Of a DNA stretch of 64,000 nt, positions 1-10,797 are shown piece after piece. Positions within the stretch are counted from its first letter, which is position 1. Each line of letters begins with the position of its first letter. The stretch spans positions 62,001-126,000 of the forward strand of contig JAUIMM010001588.1 in NCBI GenBank assembly GCA_031769625.1, in the 5' to 3' direction. This DNA is from Taudactylus pleione (taxonomy: Eukaryota; Chordata; Amphibia; Anura; Myobatrachidae). A program made the position numbers and the translations under genes. Below the pieces are notes generated by a model. That model did no database searches. It saw nothing but the letters and a program-made list of their open reading frames with translations, and was not told the origin of the DNA.

Positions 1-333
1 ATCATCGCCCGAAGTCATCTTTTGGAGGAAGTGACTGGCTCGTACGGAGTGAGTGGTGGTGGGAGGACCAGTAGTAACATCTCTGGGCCGGGCGACCAGG
101 TGCTGTACCACCTCTCTTATGGCCTGGCTGTTTTCCGCTAAGGCCTGGCGGGTTTCCTCGATGGCGACCTGTTGTTGCCTCTGGGCTGTCTCCAAGGCCA
201 ACAGTTGCACTCTGGTGGATTCCTGCTGAGCCCTGGTAGATTCCTGCTGAGCTGCTGTAGCTTCCTGTTGAGCCCTGGTAGATTCCTGCTGAGCTGCTGT
301 AGCTTGGAGCAAGGCCTTAACAATTTCCTCCAT
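1..333 (-). CDS. LTR-retrotransposon gag, N-terminal part (runs off the window)
   Basis: An open frame of 111 codons starts at the ATG at 333-331 and continues past base 1 with no stop. It begins MEEIVKALLQATAAQQ and is rich in Gln/Ala/Glu, with repeated AAQQEST/RAQQEST heptad-like blocks over residues about 11-37, which suggests a coiled coil. It ends near RASHFLQKMTSGDD, the kind of sequence seen just before the capsid-like region in SCAN-related gags of Ty3/gypsy (Gmr1-like) elements. It lies 195 bp inside the LTR at 529-1134 and on the same strand, which is the expected layout of LTR, leader, gag. The Gmr1-like assignment is inference; that it is a retroelement gag start is well supported by context. 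The rest of the element is outside the window. Confidence 0.7.
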   Translation of the reverse strand, partial: MEEIVKALLQATAAQQESTRAQQEATAAQQESTRAQQESTRVQLLALETAQRQQQVAIEETRQALAENSQAIREVVQHLVARPRDVTTGPPTTTHSVRASHFLQKMTSGDD

Positions 334-528
334 TTTGTCCTGGGGTGTAGGTTGGAAGCTGAACCTTGCCTCTCTGAGCATTGGCTGACGCCTCCTCTAT
401 GGGACTCCAAGGACACAGTGTTATTTCCACACTCACAAATTGGGTGTCTGTCCCTTTAATTTTTAAACGGAAAGTTTTCCTCTCGCTGCAACTTCAGTGT
501 GTGTGGGTGCCCGCATTCTCCACCATAT
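334..528 (-). other. Untranslated leader between LTR and gag
   Basis: This lies between the inner edge of the LTR and the gag ATG. Just inside the LTR the minus strand reads ATATGGTGGAGAATGCGGGC, where a primer-binding site is expected. It does not obviously match a standard tRNA 3' end, so I do not name the primer. Confidence 0.5.
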
Positions 529-1134
529 TGTGACAGTCAGATTAGGGGTCCCTCTCCTTGGTAGAGGTCTCCTTCCTTACACACACACACAGCAGCAGGG
601 AAGCAGCACACCAGTCTGGATGCGAGTACAAGCTGGTCGGCGCCAGTCTTTATTGTACAGTGTCAGAAATAACATAAAGAAAACATAAACATAAATCCTA
701 GCCCTGTCGGGGTACTAACTTCACAGGTGGTTCCCTCACTACCAGAACCTGGCAGGGCCTAATGCCCTCACCAGCGACAAAGGCACAGCACAACACTCAC
801 AGTTAGGTTTTCAAGTGTCTATGAGCAAACTCCCTGCCTGCTCTCCCAGGTGAGACAATCAGCCCTCAACACACTAGGCTTATATTGGTCACTCTCAGGT
901 GGAAACCCTAACAAGCCTGTTACCAGGCTAAGAGAACCAAAACCTGGAGTGGCCATGGGTGGAGCCCTCCCTCTCCTCTCACCCACAACCCCTAGGTCCC
1001 AAACCGGCTTTTCAAAAAGCCGAAACTCAAGCCTGCTACACTGCAGACTTTCTCCTGGGGGTTTAAAACACATAAGACAGGAATCTGGGACAAATGTACC
1101 TGCCACAGACCACTTTACCAGTGATCCTATCACA
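529..1134 (-). mobile_element. Long terminal repeat of the gag-bearing element
   Basis: On the minus strand this 606-bp block begins TGTGATAGGATCA and ends CTGACTGTCACA, giving TG...CA ends with a 5-bp TGTGA/TCACA inverted repeat. It carries a TATA-like ATATAAGCC (about 884-892) and, further down, an AATAAA signal (about 650-656), in the correct order for promoter and polyadenylation. It was inserted into an older palindromic repeat: the right flank (1135-1174) is the end of the element seen whole at 47981-48677. The second LTR would be outside the window, so the TSD cannot be checked. Confidence 0.8.
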
Positions 1135-1174
1135 ATGGGTTATGTGAAACCGTAAGGTTTTTTGTCTATGGAAT
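1135..1174. repeat. End fragment of the foldback element seen at 47981-48677
   Basis: The stretch TGTGAAACCGTAAGG...TTTTGTCTATGGAA is the same terminal sequence found at 48638-48677 and, inverted, at 47981-48020 and 40126-40165. The LTR at 529-1134 interrupts it. Confidence 0.7.
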
Positions 1175-1188
1175 GAATATTTATTATA

Positions 1189-1226
1189 CTGTGTGTGTGT
1201 AATTATATATATATATACACACAGTA
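1189..1226. repeat. TG/TA microsatellite
   Basis: A short run of (TG)n then (AT)n and (AC)n. Confidence 0.85.
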
Positions 1227-1239
1227 TATTTCTATATTT

Positions 1240-1545
1240 ATGCTTCCCATTTGTTTTTCCTTGTCTTGTCCTTTCATAAATCTGTATGTATGTGCCTCCC
1301 CCTATATGTTCTGCATTGTGTCCCCTATATGTTTTGTATTGTGCTTCCCCTTCTCTGTATCCCACTGTGCTCCACATCCTGCATTTTTCTTCCCTTTCCC
1401 TATCCCACACTGTGCTCCCCATGTCACCCACACAGAGTCCCTCCCTTCCCTCATCTTACCCACACTGCTCCCCCCCTTCCCTCATCACACCCACTGTGCC
1501 CTCCATTCCCTCATCTCAACCACACTGTGCCCCCTCTAACACTTA
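1240..1545. repeat. C/T-rich degenerate tandem repeat
   Basis: Loose repeats of a unit like CACACTGTGCTCCCC plus CTTCCCTCATC. Three overlapping open frames here are only a by-product of the purine/pyrimidine bias. Similar arrays lie at 14105-14545, 49600-49890 and 52730-53290. Confidence 0.65.
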
Positions 1546-2200
1546 CCTATAACAACGTTAGCCAGAAAGGGAAAGTCGTCCAGGGCCATCTTCATTCTTG
1601 TACTTCTTCTTAGTCCTGCTCATCTGAGCCTGCTGCAACTGTCACGCTTGACGCTGACTGCCAGGGTCCCTGGAGAAGCTGAACATCGCACTGACTGGGG
1701 TGGGGGCGGAGCTTCATGATAACTCATTGGTTCTCTCAGTCAGTGATCAGAGGAGCCTGAAGCAGACAGTTCAACTTACTTCAGACTCCTCTGATCACTG
1801 GCTTAAATATCCGATGAGTCATCAGGCAGCCGGGCCCCACCCCACCCCAGTGCTGCTCTGTTCAGCTTAGCTTCTCCAGGCCACAACACAGAAGATGCTG
1901 CTGATGCCAGCCTATGCTCTCAGGGCAGGGTCCAGGCAGCCTCCTCAGGTAGTAGTGGGTGGCCGCAAGAGTGAATGTGAACGCACACAGCCCAACGTCA
2001 TTACATCACCATGCACTTACGCATTAGCAGGATCAGATGACTGATCCTACTGGTGCGATGCAGGAGAGGTGGAGCTATTGAAGGTCTTCCCGGTCAGGCT
2101 CCAAGGTAATGCGTATCTGACCAGGCACCCATTAATTCCATTTAAAAATGTTGAATTAGTGGAAGAGGCTAGTGGGTGGTCAGATGCACCCCCGACCAAC
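1546..2200. repeat. Repeat-derived spacer with a large imperfect hairpin (1668-1882)
   Basis: Arms beginning CCTGGAGAAGCTGAACATCG (1668) and ending GTTCAGCTTAGCTTCTCCAGG (about 1882) pair, with an inner pair TCAGTGATCAGAGGAGCC/CTCCTCTGATCACTGG. This is typical of a foldback MITE. I see no gene in the rest of the stretch. Confidence 0.55.
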
Positions 2201-2990
2201 CCCTAGTTTTGTCTATGTTGCTGGCTTCTGGGTGCAGCCATGACAGTCTGAATCAGTTGACTGTTCATCCTCCAACAGGAGATCAGTATGTAGTCATATG
2301 ATGCCTGCAGCCAATCCCTGACTAGCCAGTGGTATATAAGGACTCTCCCTGCACACAGCACTTGCCAGTGCAATGTTGTCTATAGCCCAGCTTAGACCTC
2401 TCCAGTGAGCTCCTGCAGTTTACCTTGCTCCATTCCTCTAAGGGCCAAACTCCACCTAGCTGCACTGCTGGCTTCTGTAACCATTCCGATATCCTGCACC
2501 ATCAGTTTCAATCTAATATCTTGCACCATTGGTTCCAGTCAATATACTGCACCATCGTTTACAGTCTGGTGTATTCAGCTATCAAGCTATTCCGGTTCCA
2601 TTCCAGTGTATTCAGCAATCAAGCTATTTCGGTTCCATCCTGGTGTACTCCGCTATCAAGCTTTTCAGGTTCCATTCCGGTATAATCAGCTATCAAGCTA
2701 TTCCGGTTCCATCCCGGTGTATTCAGCTATCCAGAATTCCAGTTCCATTCTGGTGAATCCCATGTTCCGACTCCATATCATACATTATCTGTGATTAGGC
2801 ATCATCTGGACTTCTTTCAGGTCCTCAGCTGCATTCTCAGTGCCCACGGTTGCCAACAGCACTCACCTGTCCATCAGCTTCTAACAGGTCACTAATATTA
2901 CTCCCAGACTCTAGGCCAGTCCAAGACTGCAGTAAGCATTCACAGAGTAACCGATCCATGACATCACACTGCAGTCCTGTCACAACGCTG
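2200..2990 (+). repeat. Possible LTR-like block with 37-bp tandem repeats
   Basis: A TATA-like GGTATATAAGG at 2330-2340 is followed by five copies of a roughly 37-bp unit (about 2570-2757; consensus around CAGCTATCAAGCTATTCCGG). An array downstream of a TATA box is common in LTRs, but I could not find paired TG/CA ends with a TSD, so the LTR reading is tentative. The three overlapping open frames here are tandem-repeat artefacts. Confidence 0.4.
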
Positions 2991-3583
2991 TTTGCATCCA
3001 AAGTTATTCAGTAAAAGGTCTACATTAGTCTCTGGTTAAGCAATTCACCCCCAGTAGACTGCAACAGTCATCTAAAGTAATTGATGGTAGTGTAGTAATA
3101 AGGTCACCCTTTTAGATCATCAGTGGCTGTATGTACTGCTCAGACGTGATATAACAGTATGTTAAGCAGAGTGGATATTGGAGGACCTACCCAGACTAAA
3201 GCAGGTAAATATATCCCGCTGTACGCCACCTGAGAGTTGCGTATAGTAGCACCATCAAATTCTGAATACATAATTTTTGGAATTTGATGAATAGCCTAAT
3301 TTCTACATCCCCATATTAATATATGGGTAGTGTGGAAATTAACGCAGACACACTTAACACATGAGATATCACTGCTCTCTCCTGGTTAAGTGTGTTAATG
3401 AATACTAAAAAACTGTAATTACGGAAAAATGTCCTTAAAACCGTTATTTTAGTGTTGATGAATAGTCCCCTAAGTGTCTAATCAATTAAGGCTGTGATCG
3501 TTCAATGAAAAAGATAAAAGGTTGTAGGGGAAAGGAGAGGTTAGTGAATAACTGGGGCAATAGAGGCAATTCCAAACAAGACT
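2991..3583. other. Spacer without recognisable gene
   Basis: AT-rich unique-looking sequence. It contains one possible MITE core around 3260-3470 with ends reading GATGAATAGCC and GGTGTTGATGAATAG-like, but no clear TSD. Confidence 0.4.
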
Positions 3584-4013
3584 AAAGCTAGCTACACACT
3601 GTCAGAATTTCTTGTCCGGGATGAGAAACGGGGAGATTTTTCAGTAAATTGCCAGCTCCAATACCTGTGCTACACATTATGCAATTTTTATTAGAAGCTA
3701 CCGATTTTCCACCACACCACACTCATTGTGCATATGTACACCCACAAGGAGGATGACATAGTGACAGGAAAACATAGGAAATATCAGCAGATTATCGAAA
3801 ATACACACACACTGCATGATATCGGGAAATTGAGGCCAAGATCTTCATTCTTGGCCAATTGATCAGATAATCGAAAGGATGCGTTTGTGGACGTTTTTAA
3901 CCATTTTATTGGTGAAACGCTAAAACGATCGTTTACACACACTATACAGTAAATCATGCTGATCACGCAATTATTATCAAATTGACCAATAATTGTATAG
4001 TGTGTACCTAGCT
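3584..4013. mobile_element. Non-autonomous TIR element (AAGCTAGCTACACAC type)
   Basis: The left end AAGCTAGCTACACACTGTC pairs with the right end ATTGTATAGTGTGTACCTAGCT. The same ends occur as fragments at 13592-13611 and 37832-37935. No coding capacity. Confidence 0.6.
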
Positions 4014-4015
4014 AT

Positions 4016-4680
4016 AGGGGTAAATTTACTAAGCTCTGTGTTTGGTCGAGATATCACAGGTGTGTTTGGCCATTTTTTAGAACTCTGAAATTCACTAAAA
4101 GCAAACTCGGGTGCGAAATCATGAAACTTTCTTTAAAAAATGGGTGGAAACTAGGGATGTGCAGGCTCGGATAGGTTCGAGTTTGCACGTGGAGTTCGGA
4201 TTTTTCCCTCCAAAAAAACGGAACTCAGAACGAGGCAAAACGTCATCTTACATGGACGAACATCATCATTCCTGGACTTAAGTCCAGGAATGATGATGTT
4301 CGTCCATGTAAGATGACGTTTTGCCTCGTTCTGAGTTCCGTTTTTTTGGAGGGAAAAATCCGAACTCCACGTGCAAACTCGAACCTATCCGAGCCTGCAC
4401 ATCCCTAGTGGAAACACATGTAGAAATAAATGGCGTGGGTGTCACCGTATTTTTAAAACCACATACATCTGTACCCTGGTAAATGACTGAGCCCACGTGG
4501 TTTCCGTAATTTGTTGGGCCGCCAGCCAATCAGAGGCTACTTCAGAGTAAGCGGCCACTGATTGGCTGTATGCCGCATGGCTGTCAATCAACAGCCACGT
4601 GGGTGACAGCTAATCAGCAGCTCTGATTGGCTGGAGGCTCGGCAAGTGATGGAAACCACCCAGTCACCGTCATTTACCAA
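4016..4680. repeat. Older MITE-like block (GGGGTAAATTTACTAAG), interrupted by the hAT palindrome
   Basis: It begins GGGGTAAATTTACTAAG. The part at 4070-4143 is repeated almost unchanged at 5117-5190 (TTTAGAACTCTGAAATTCAC and onward), so the two are copies of one family. The palindrome at 4152-4407 landed inside it. Confidence 0.5.
4152..4407. mobile_element. hAT foldback MITE: perfect 256-bp palindrome
   Basis: The element starts TAGGGATGTGCAGGC and ends GCCTGCACATCCCTA. I compared the arms base by base: all 128 bases of one arm pair with the other, with no spacer (centre between 4279 and 4280, inside GGACTTAAGTCC). It is flanked by a perfect 8-bp TSD, GTGGAAAC, at 4144-4151 and 4408-4415, the hallmark of hAT transposition. 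It codes for nothing. One diverged half-copy lies at 44330-44452. The TSD argues against an assembly or hairpin-sequencing artefact. Confidence 0.85.
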
Positions 4681-5560
4681 GATAGAGATGTGCAGTATGT
4701 GGAAAGACATACATCTCTATAGTGTCCGAGGGGTCTGGGCTATTCGGGTTGTTATTTTGCCAAGGCTGGGACCCTACTGGAGAATAGGACCAACCTGCAC
4801 CAGGAGGTAGGTGAGTATATAATTTTTTTTAGAAATACTCTGGGATTTCTACTGGACAAGGGGACCGATCACAGGAGAGAAGGTAAGTATGTGTGAGTGT
4901 GCTTACTATATAATAACATTTTACTGTCTACGGTGTGTGTGTACTGTCATTATTTTACAATTTTTTTTACAGATGGGGAACGAGTGCCGGCCGCCTGCTG
5001 GGACATGTAGTTCCACAAGTGCCAAAAGGCAGGCACGCTGGCACCTGTAGTCCCACTGTAAAAGACAACAGTAGACATCTATTATCCCACTATTACTCCT
5101 GCACCCGAGGGTCAGGGTGTGTTTGCCCATTTTTTAGAACTCTGAAATTCACTAAAAGCAAACTCGGGTGAGAAATCATGAAATTCTTTTTAAAACACGT
5201 GTTGAAACACAAATAGGTGCAGGATGCAGGGAAGAGCCCTGGGCTTCAGTCTAGGCCTGGGTTGCTTAGGAGAGGGTGAACTCCTTTATTGGGGGGGTCC
5301 CCACCTCTCCTGAGATCCCCGGCCTGGGTTAACTAACTTGAGGTGTCAATGCTTTGGCTGGGGTGACCCGGTGAAATAGTCTCCTGGCTGTGGCATTACA
5401 CCCCGGCTAGTTTGAGTCCAGTGCTGGTTTTAAAAATACTGGGACCCCCAAGACATTTCTCCCCCATATTTTTAAAACCAGGAGTGGCTCAGGAGCCTGA
5501 GGCTGGTTATGCTTTGGGGGGGACACACACGTTAATTTTTCTTAACTAAATGACCCTTTA
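4680..5560. repeat. Dispersed repeat family, copy A
   Basis: It contains a hairpin at 4995-5050 (GTAGTTCCACAAGTGCC pairing with a CACCTGTAGTCCC arm) and the block 5216-5560 (CCCTGGGCTTCAGTCTAGGC... CTGGTTTTAAAAATACTGGG). The same components occur at 45500-47640 (copy B) and, inverted, at 61240-62110 (copy C). No gene. Confidence 0.55.
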
Positions 5561-5864
5561 TTTTATTATTTTTTACACACAAGCAGCCTGCGTGTATCTC
5601 ACTGATTTGTGCAGGCTACTTGTTCAGGAGCGTTTGGCTGTGGTCAGACACAGGAAATTCAGGGAGAAACACGATCACATACACCATCGAAAAACACAAT
5701 TCAGCAAAACACGATTTTTGGTAAATTTGAGTGTTTCAGTTGACAAAAGTCTCCCATGTCCTGCGGTGCTGTGCATGTTTAGACTAGGCCAATCTCGGAC
5801 CAAACTCGAATCTAGAACATTGATCCCTAAGAATATGAGAATTGGTATGTCTTGTTATCTAACT

Positions 5865-6175
5865 CAGTGGTTCCCAAACTGTGCGCCGTGGCACCCTGGG
5901 GTGCCTCAGGACACTTACTGGGGTGCCTCAGGATGGTGTTCCAGCACCAAATTAAATTATTTATGGTCAATGTAATGTAAATATGTGGGCAAACAGAAGC
6001 ACAAACCTGTCCACCACCACATAACTGAACCTAAGGATGACAGGTCAGCACAATTTACTTCATTTTACTTCTTCACTACATTTTTTCTGAATAACAAACT
6101 TTTGGCTTATAAGTGCTGTGAAAACAATACTGATACTCTAGGGCGCCGTGATTCAAAAAAATTTGGGAACCTCTG
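5865..6175. mobile_element. hAT MITE (CAGTGGTTCCCAAAC ends)
   Basis: The ends CAGTGGTTCCCAAACTG and (inverted) CAGAGGTTCCCAAAT form the terminal inverted repeat. The flanks are ATCTAACT (5857-5864) and ATCTAGCT (6176-6183), an 8-bp TSD with one mismatch. It sits at the 3' edge of a Penelope fragment. Non-coding. Confidence 0.85.
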
Positions 6176-6189
6176 ATCTAGCTGGTTAT

Positions 6190-6500
6190 TATAAAATTGA
6201 CCAAGATCAAAGTCAATATTTAGTCCTATGGAACTGATAGTGTCTAAATGGAAAATCCATTTAGCTTCTTAATTTAAAATATTCACAAATTTTATCTCCA
6301 CCCCTCCAATGCGTTTCTACTACTTTATTACCTATGAATTTTAATTCTGATGGATCACTACTATAATGTGTGGAGAAATGTGCGGCTAAAGTATTTGTGC
6401 CTACTTTTTTAATTATGATATGCATATGCTCCCCGTTCCTTGTTTTCAAAGGTCTGGAAAGGATGTTTTTCTCATGTATGTCAGTCCACATGGGCACTCT
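6190..6500 (-). pseudogene. Penelope-like element, GIY-YIG domain C-terminal fragment
   Basis: Read on the minus strand, the segment gives a histidine-containing stretch with LKFIGNKVVETHWRGGDK and then, after a frameshift near 6270, KWIFHLDTISSIGLNIDFDL. The pattern 'THWRGGD ... W.(F/Y).LDT....GLN.DFDL' is characteristic of the end of the GIY-YIG endonuclease that follows the reverse transcriptase in Penelope-like retroelements. The upstream reverse transcriptase is missing, which is normal for 5'-truncated copies. The hAT MITE at 5865-6175 cut into its 3' flank. Confidence 0.7.
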
Positions 6501-6719
6501 AAAAGGAATATAACCCCTTGGTGTTCACACGTATTTTTTTTCTCTTATTTTGTATTCTTTCTTGTTGTTAGTTGAGTGGAACATTTTGGTTGGTTTGCAA
6601 GTTTGTTTTTTTTTGTAGCTTTTCACCCCTGATATATTTTGCAGTATAAAATCCAACCATTTTCTCTCGTAGCCATGTAGGTCTTTCTTTTTTTGGAAGT
6701 ATAGCACAACTTGATTGGT

Positions 6720-6930
6720 TAGAAACCGATGTTGGTGAATTGAAGAACTTGATCGGTTTCAAACCGATGTTTGAGTATATCAAATGGAACCGGTATTTGG
6801 AGATATTGGATGGGACCGATTTTTGGAGATATCGAATGGGACCGATGTTGGCAACAGAAACAGGTCTCTGTGGTAAAACCAGACTGGAGTGTTAGATGGA
6901 ATGTAACCAGACTGGAGTGTTAGAGGGAAA
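6720..6930. repeat. Short tandem repeats
   Basis: Degenerate units around GGGACCGATTTTTGGAGATA (about 28 bp, 6722-6852), followed by two copies of CCAGACTGGAGTGTTAGA (about 6880-6925). Confidence 0.6.
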
Positions 6931-7005
6931 GGAGACTTATAACCAGACTTGGAACTGGAATCACACGGACTGCAACTGTTCAGGTAAAGAGTACCTGGGA
7001 GCTCA

Positions 7006-7605
7006 GAGCTCGATTCCGACCCACTCACTAGATGCGTTCGTACACACCCAGCGTATGCAAATATGGCAAAAGCAACGGTTACACGGCAAGGCATTAGCAC
7101 GCCCACTATGTCTTAGCACGCGATCGCTCTGTGTATGCAGACGCCCACCAGTCTGTCTTAAGACGCCCACTTTCCCACGTCATGTCCAGGAAGTGTATGC
7201 AACCATCGGTGACATCGAGTACCATCGGATGCAATTGCAGCGCTTGTGGTTGACCACACCCTACTGCAAGCACTGCGAGTGATTCATTGTGATTTTTAAC
7301 CATGTGACGTGTACTATGCCGCTGCGTCTTAATTATGCATGCCTCTGAAATGGCGTTAAGACGCTCAGGCACGCCTGCGTTTGCACCACCACTCCCCCAT
7401 TTTCATGTACCATCCCCTGTCACCACCCACAAACGAATTGTCCTGTCACTCTAGCTAGCGAGCTCTCTATGCGCAGCAAGCAAACACTTACCGATCGCAT
7501 GGACTAGTTTGCGCACACGCACTGCGATGCGTACGCATGCGTAGATTGCAAAAATTGTCTGGCTGCGTGTAAACACAGCCTAGAGAGCGGGTCTGAATCG
7601 GGCCC
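7006..7605. mobile_element. TIR element of the GGGCC..TTCAG family
   Basis: The left end GAGCTCGATTCCGACCCAC pairs with the right end GGGTCTGAATCGGGCCC. The 3-bp flanks are TCA (7003-7005) and TCA (7606-7608). Internal CATGCGTA-type motifs are shared with the copies at 22056-22654 and 35413-36011. No transposase. Confidence 0.65.
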
Positions 7606-8560
7606 TCAGCACATAGCTGGAACTTCAGCAGAATCGAAGTTGTACTGGCAACAGAGGCCAGTCAGGAAATAGAATTTATAGGGGAGGATTCCAAGGGATT
7701 GGATGCTACGATCAGATGGTCTGGGAGCAGCGCTCTGAGTGAAGGAAGAGCATCAGGTGACAGAGTCTAAGATGGCTATGTCTGTGCTCTGTCCCCTAGT
7801 GCATTTGTACATATAAAAGTGCTGTGTCTCCACACAGTGTGAGCTGGGTGTGTTGCAGTTGGTGGCCAGTTAATTGTTTTATTTGCTTTCCTATTATCAA
7901 AATCACAATTTTTTTGTGTGTTCTAAAATATTCTGGGTGTGATACTTTAGTGTTTAAGAACACCAATGGTCAGTTGGCCAACAGCCACCGCCTTTATATA
8001 TGTACAGTGTGTACTTTTATCAAAATCAAAAAAATTTTGTGTTTATTATCCCTCATACTCAGACTCCCTGATGCACCTCGTAAATGTACTACAGGGGTGT
8101 CTTACCCAATTTGGGTGGTGGGTAGTATGAGTGTATAAAATAGTCTGATTGGTAGTTAGCTGTTCTGCAGTGCAACTATTATTTTCTTGGCTTATCTTTC
8201 AACCCTTGTGAGGAATCCTTGGCTATTGGCAATGTGATCTCTTATGGTCTTACATTTAATTTTCTGAATCAATAAATTATAATTAAAAAATAAATTAATC
8301 AATTTACTTAATCAATGAATCAATCAATTAATTAATGCACCACTTTCAACCATTTTGGTTGCTTGTTTTTTAAAAGCCTTTTCAACACCTCTGCTTTGTT
8401 TGTTTTTTTAAAGCAGTAATAAAATAATGATTAATCGATCAATCTCTCTTCCACTACATACTCCACCTCTATTTCCCTGTGCTGTCTTCGGGCCTCTGAT
8501 CTAGTTCTTAATTAATGAAAACATTTTATAGCATCATATAGCTTAAACTGCCATCCTGTC
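7606..8560. other. Spacer without recognisable gene
   Basis: Mostly AT-rich unique sequence. An ATCAATCAATTAATTA-like simple stretch lies at about 8262-8336. Confidence 0.45.
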
Positions 8561-8930
8561 TGCCACTGCAGTGCCGCTCTGTTTCCTAGATGTGCCATGT
8601 TTGAAGTTGAACTGCCACGTGTTTGAGCCACCCACTGCTGTTGCTTAGCTTAGTCAGCCAGCTTGCTCAGTGCAACCTTTTGACCTAAACTGGATGAAAA
8701 TAATATTGTGAGCTGTGAAGTGGTCAGAATTGACTGTGCATGACTGAAAATTAATATTATTGAGGTTAATAATACTGTAGGAACAAAAACAAGCCCTAAT
8801 TATATGATTTGAGTTGTTTTTATAAATTAAAAAAAAAATACAGATCCAAAACCAAAACACATGATGGCAGTTTTGGCAAAACCAGATGACAAATTAGACC
8901 TAAAACTAAAACACAAAAAATATGCATCTA
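8560..8930. repeat. Partial copy of the 3' part of the hAT element at 27860-29621
   Basis: From AGTGCAACCTTTTGACC to the CCAAAACCAAAACAC-type run it parallels 29335-29590, including GCTGTGAAGTGGTC versus GCTGTGATATGGTC and GAGGTTAATAATACT versus GAGCTTAATAATACT. It is more diverged and lacks both ends. Confidence 0.6.
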
Positions 8931-8997
8931 TACATCTAGATAGATATATTATTTATTTGTGTATATATACAGATACACATCTATATTTAGATTTTAT

Positions 8998-8999
<2 letters not shown>

Positions 9000-9053
<54 letters not shown>
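9000..9053. repeat. (GATA)n microsatellite
   Basis: About 13 uninterrupted GATA units. Confidence 0.95.
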
Positions 9054-9055
<2 letters not shown>

Positions 9056-9803
9056 GTTCTGCCCATCCTCACTGCTGACACAATAAAAAAAAATATTTTT
9101 TAAACTAACAAAAATTGAAATGTCACAATATGTAAATTATAGCTATTTAAACTAGTTCTTAAAAAAATATATATTGTCTCAGGTTTAAATAGCTGTTATT
9201 TACATAATTTGACAGTAAAAAAATTAAAATATTGGGGACATTTTTGGAATAAACATTCGTCAGTTTAATGGTTAACAGGAAGAGGAAGTAAATGTAGGAG
9301 CCTAAGGAATCAGCATTTCAAATAATAAAATTGCAGTACAGCCCTGAAAACAAGAACTCTGAAGCAAACCAACAGAACACACATACGCAAACACATGCTT
9401 CCACAGCGATTCTTCTTACCTGCATTAGATTTTACACTAGTGTCCTAAATGTTTATACCAATGCAATTTTGTTTTCTATTTTTTGGATGTGCCTACACAA
9501 ACTGGAAATGTACTGTACCTAAGTATGAGGGGAAAAGCAAAACTCTTCAAAAGTACACTGTGCAAAGTGGTACCATCACATCAAAGTCCAATCTTGTACC
9601 ACTGTACAGACACCTCTGTAAATAAAATAATTTTGTCTGTCTTCTGTCTCCTACAATACTACTTGGATTACCTTATGTATGGTCTCATTTAATCATGAGC
9701 TTGAAGGAATATCTGACTGCCTATTACACAAGGACCTATTCTGAGTAACAAGATTTTTTTTAACATTGCTTGAAGTACATTTAGAGATGTGCTTCTTACA
9801 GAG

Positions 9804-10348
9804 GCCCTGATTCAGAGCTGGATGCTCTGAAAGAGCGCTCGCTCTGAATCTGGGTGTTTTTTCTTTTTGTGCGGCCTCCTGGCCGCTCGCATAGCTGTGG
9901 GTGAACAACCACAGCTAATGCGAGCGGCCAGGATGATGGTCGCGATGGTCAAGACCATCGCGACCATCGGGCTTGCGATGAGACCCTAGTGGTAGGGTCT
10001 CGTGGCCGCAAGCCCCAGAGAGCTTCTGGCTCTAATAGAGCCAGAAGCTCTCCCACTGACATCACTTGTGATGTCAGTGGGGCCGCCCACAAACGGCAGG
10101 CGTTCGCTTGGGAACGCCTCAGTTTGTGAAGCCACCCCCCGGCCACGCTTACCAAATGGGGCGAGCTGTCAATCACCATCTACAGCTCGCCCCCTTTGGT
10201 ACGAGACCCGGAGCGACGGAGCACCCGTCGCTACCCAGGTCTCGCGCATGCGCACGACGGAGCCGGCTCCGTCGTGCGCATGCCCAGTGGGCAAACATCG
10301 ACCCGGTTGCGAGCGCTCAGCGATTGCGACTGGGTCTGAATCAGGCCC
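9804..10348. mobile_element. TIR element of the GGGCC..TTCAG family, hairpin-rich
   Basis: The ends GGCCCTGATTCAGAGC and GGGTCTGAATCAGGCCC are inverted repeats. The flanks are AGA (9801-9803) and AGA (10349-10351), a 3-bp TSD. The interior is a chain of short palindromes (for example GATGGTCGCGATGG/CCATCGCGACCATC and CACTGACATCAC/GTGATGTCAGTG). The open frames in it read through these palindromes and have no recognisable product. The copy at 31834-32147 is an inverted, truncated relative. Confidence 0.75.
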
Positions 10349-10465
10349 AGAGTTCCAAATTATGGTACAGCATTTGTTTCATTATAAATACAGGGACAAG
10401 ACTTAAATTCTACCTGTCCTGAATTGGTGAGTTTCTATAGAATGCATATAGCTGTGCAATCTTAG

Positions 10466-10797
10466 GGCGCACATCCACTTACCTATTTATATAAGCGATT
10501 GAACGATAACGATATCATTATCGTTCAATCACTCATGATTCGTGCATGAATTGGGCACATTAATGTCGGAAACGACCAGTGATGCGCGCTACTGCTGGTC
10601 GTTTCCAACATCAATCATCGCTCGAACATGCTGGCCAAGCTGATGATAACGTCAGGTTGAGCATGTTAGGGGATGACTGATGTGCCTACAGTGAATGACT
10701 GATTGTTCAGTGTAGGCACAGCACAGACTGTGAAACGACTGCATGATTACAATGTCGTAATCGTACAGCCGTTTTTTGGTCTGCTAGTTGATGTGCG
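10466..10797. repeat. Palindrome-rich MITE-like element
   Basis: Loose terminal repeats (GCGCACATCCACTTA / inverted GCCGCACATCAACTA) enclose perfect hairpins such as GATTGAACGATAACGATATC with its complement. No clear TSD. Confidence 0.45.

Noticed and set aside
2405..2794. 129-codon Ser/Tyr-rich frame with overlapping companions
   Set aside because: A 37-bp repeat open in all three frames.
4150..4409. Perfect palindrome as a hairpin-sequencing artefact
   Set aside because: The element is bounded by an exact 8-bp duplication of the target and the target reads through when it is removed, so real transposition is more likely.
4278..4529. 83-codon minus-strand frame
   Set aside because: It begins outside and runs into one arm of a perfect palindrome; a mirror frame exists on the other strand by symmetry.
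9331..9692. Two small + strand frames as exons
   Set aside because: No splice context, no domain, AT-rich composition like the surrounding intron.
10002..10422. 134- and 104-codon open frames as small genes
   Set aside because: They read through the hairpins of a TIR element with a 3-bp TSD and show no domain.
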